Assembly: GCA_002633005.1 (NCBI GenBank) | Contig: NMRA01000128.1 | Span: 857,482-901,821 of the forward strand | Source: Phoronis australis | Taxonomy: Eukaryota; Phoronida; Phoronidae | Direction: 5' to 3' | Length of the DNA stretch: 44,340 nt | Shown here: piece by piece, positions 43,160 to 44,340 of the stretch | Layout: every line of letters starts with the position of its first letter | How positions within the stretch are numbered: the first letter of the stretch is position 1 | The notes under the pieces: generated by a model | What the model was told of the DNA's origin: nothing | What the model saw: the letters and a program-made list of their open reading frames with translations, nothing else | Databases searched by the model: none | Translations under genes and position numbers: made by a program

Positions 43160-43245
43160 CAGGTAAAGGTGGATGGAGGGAGATGAGTGGAGGGTAGTGA
43201 CTGGAGGAAGGTGAGTGGAGGGGGGTAAGTGGAGGGTAGTGAAAG
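43160..43245 (+). repeat. Purine-rich degenerate repeat
   Basis: Strong GGA/GTGGAGG bias with repeated 'gtggaggg' on the + strand. Confidence 0.7.
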
Positions 43246-43365
43246 CGCTTGGTAGTTATGGGCCTGTGATTGTTATGCGGTAAGTTAACTAGTGAGAGCG
43301 CTTGGCAGTTATGGGCCTGTGATTGTTATGCGGTAAGTTAACTAGTGAGAGCGCTCGGCAGTTAG
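43243..43365 (+). repeat. 53-bp tandem repeat, about 2.3 copies
   Basis: Unit includes gcgcttggcagttatgggcc and ttatgcggtaagttaactag. Each full copy carries GCGGTAAGT, a splice-donor-like string. Confidence 0.85.
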
Positions 43366-43370
43366 GGGTA

Positions 43371-44026
43371 TGGGTTGCTGAACAATATAAAATACCCTTT
43401 TACAGAATTAATAGATGACCATTTGCTGACTTTAAATTTCTCAAAATACTATTTACCTTAATACGACAAGAAACTACACTGTAAGCTTTTTCAACTTTTG
43501 TGTTACTGTGTGTCACAAAAAGGACAAAAGATTCCCCGTTTTAAGTTCATGCACATGACATATCTAAACTCGACCTATAAAATTTTGTTTTCACCTCCAA
43601 AGCCAAATCACCAGGCCTATCAACGAGAAGTCAGCAAGTATTTCGTGTCATTTCAGCGTTTATTTTATCTCCTGTAAGAAAATGAAAAATTTCACAGTGT
43701 GGTCATCTGCTGTCACCACAACTACAATGTGTCACAACTCTTGAATAAGTAATGTAAAAAACAATGAGAAGCGGTCCTACCAATGAACACTTTGCCATGG
43801 TTGACTCTTCTTCTTAGTGCGTCTCAAAAATTTCAAATTAAGCTGATATCTAGACTGCAGTTAATTAGCATATTCTCACAAAGCAATTAATAGTTGGGTT
43901 TTACAATATGCAAAATGCAGTTTGCTGGGGTTGTTTTTGATGTGAAAAACGTGTTCCAAACCATTTAAAAGTTTTCATGTCAGTTAGATGTTCACTGTGT
44001 GATGGCTCATTCGCCTATTATTTCAG
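43371..44026. other. Upstream intron of the right-edge exon, nothing else seen
   Basis: AT-rich, ending in the polypyrimidine-AG acceptor before 44027. Confidence 0.4.
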
Positions 44027-44114
44027 TTTGGCTTGGGTGTGGACCCAGAAGAGGTGAACCCCAGGGTGCCCATAATGGCCTGGCAAACAGCAGCATTCAC
44101 CATTCAGGTCATAG
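44027..44114 (+). CDS. Single exon of an unidentified gene running off the right edge
   Basis: Acceptor TTATTTCAG, donor ATAG|GTAAGC. Reads FGLGVDPEEVNPRVPIMAWQ then TAAFTIQVI, ending one base into a codon. Composition and both splice sites look real, but I do not recognise the protein. The exon end and donor are repeated downstream with a 72-bp period, so which donor is used is unclear. A second possible donor, CATTCAG|GTCATA, would end the exon at 44107. Confidence 0.55.
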
Positions 44115-44340
44115 GTAAGCCATCTTTACACCATCACATTCATTATTTTAATAGTTGCATCATGACATGCCACATTCAGGCCATAGGTAAGACATCTTTA
44201 CATCATCACAGTCATTAGTTCAGTAGTTGCATCATGACATGCCACATTCAGGCCATAGGTAAGACATCTTTACACCATCACATTCATTAGTTCAGTAGTT
44301 GCATCATGACATGCCACATTCAGGCCATAGGTAAGACATC
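44101..44340 (+). repeat. 72-bp tandem repeat carrying the exon end and splice donor
   Basis: Copies start at 44101, 44173, 44245 and 44317 (cut by the window edge). Each repeats 'cattcagg(t/c)cataggtaag', meaning the last 14 bases of the exon plus the GTAAG donor, then the same intron sequence. Confidence 0.95.

Overview
This is a metazoan nuclear genome window. It is AT-rich, with short exons split by GT-AG introns, many minisatellites and MITE-like elements, one 147-base assembly gap and two single N positions. It contains a CatSper auxiliary-subunit gene and diverged intronic repeats of a kind common in marine invertebrates, so I infer an invertebrate with flagellated sperm. I cannot name the species or phylum from sequence alone.

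Layout. From about 2.8 kb (or earlier) to 27,858 on the + strand lies a CATSPERD/CATSPERE-like gene. I resolved 21 coding exons whose phases agree at every junction from 4,624 to the stop codon (709 residues), plus two weaker upstream candidates. The signal-peptide end is not identified. Within this gene, 9,948-11,570 and 12,694-14,285 are near-identical copies on either side of a 32-bp minisatellite and the N gap. Both carry the same two exons, but in phases that cannot be spliced in series. A 983-bp block is also present twice, apparently without differences (22,306-23,288 and 23,798-24,780), with a single N between the copies. Both look mainly like unmerged haplotypes or assembly redundancy.

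From 33,927 down to 30,512 on the - strand is a complete or nearly complete LPGAT1 gene (four coding exons, 354 residues from the first visible ATG). It is tail-to-tail with the CATSPER gene, with 2.65 kb between the two stop codons. Its last intron holds an 813-bp Harbinger-like MITE with a TAA target duplication. From 34 to 44 kb no complete gene is recognisable. That region holds a piggyBac N-terminal relic with a TTAA-flanked end, a LINE reverse-transcriptase C-terminal relic, a perfect 91-bp palindrome nested in a MITE terminal repeat, a 141-bp foldback element and several tandem repeats. At the right edge (44,027-44,114) is one well-formed exon of an unidentified + strand gene.

The most notable pattern is that several tandem repeats overlap 5' splice sites. 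At 15.7 kb, 22.1 kb and 44.1 kb the repeat unit includes the exon/intron junction, so the intron begins with a row of copied splice donors. The two protein genes are not known to work together. One encodes a sperm flagellar calcium-channel subunit and the other an ER phospholipid acyltransferase.
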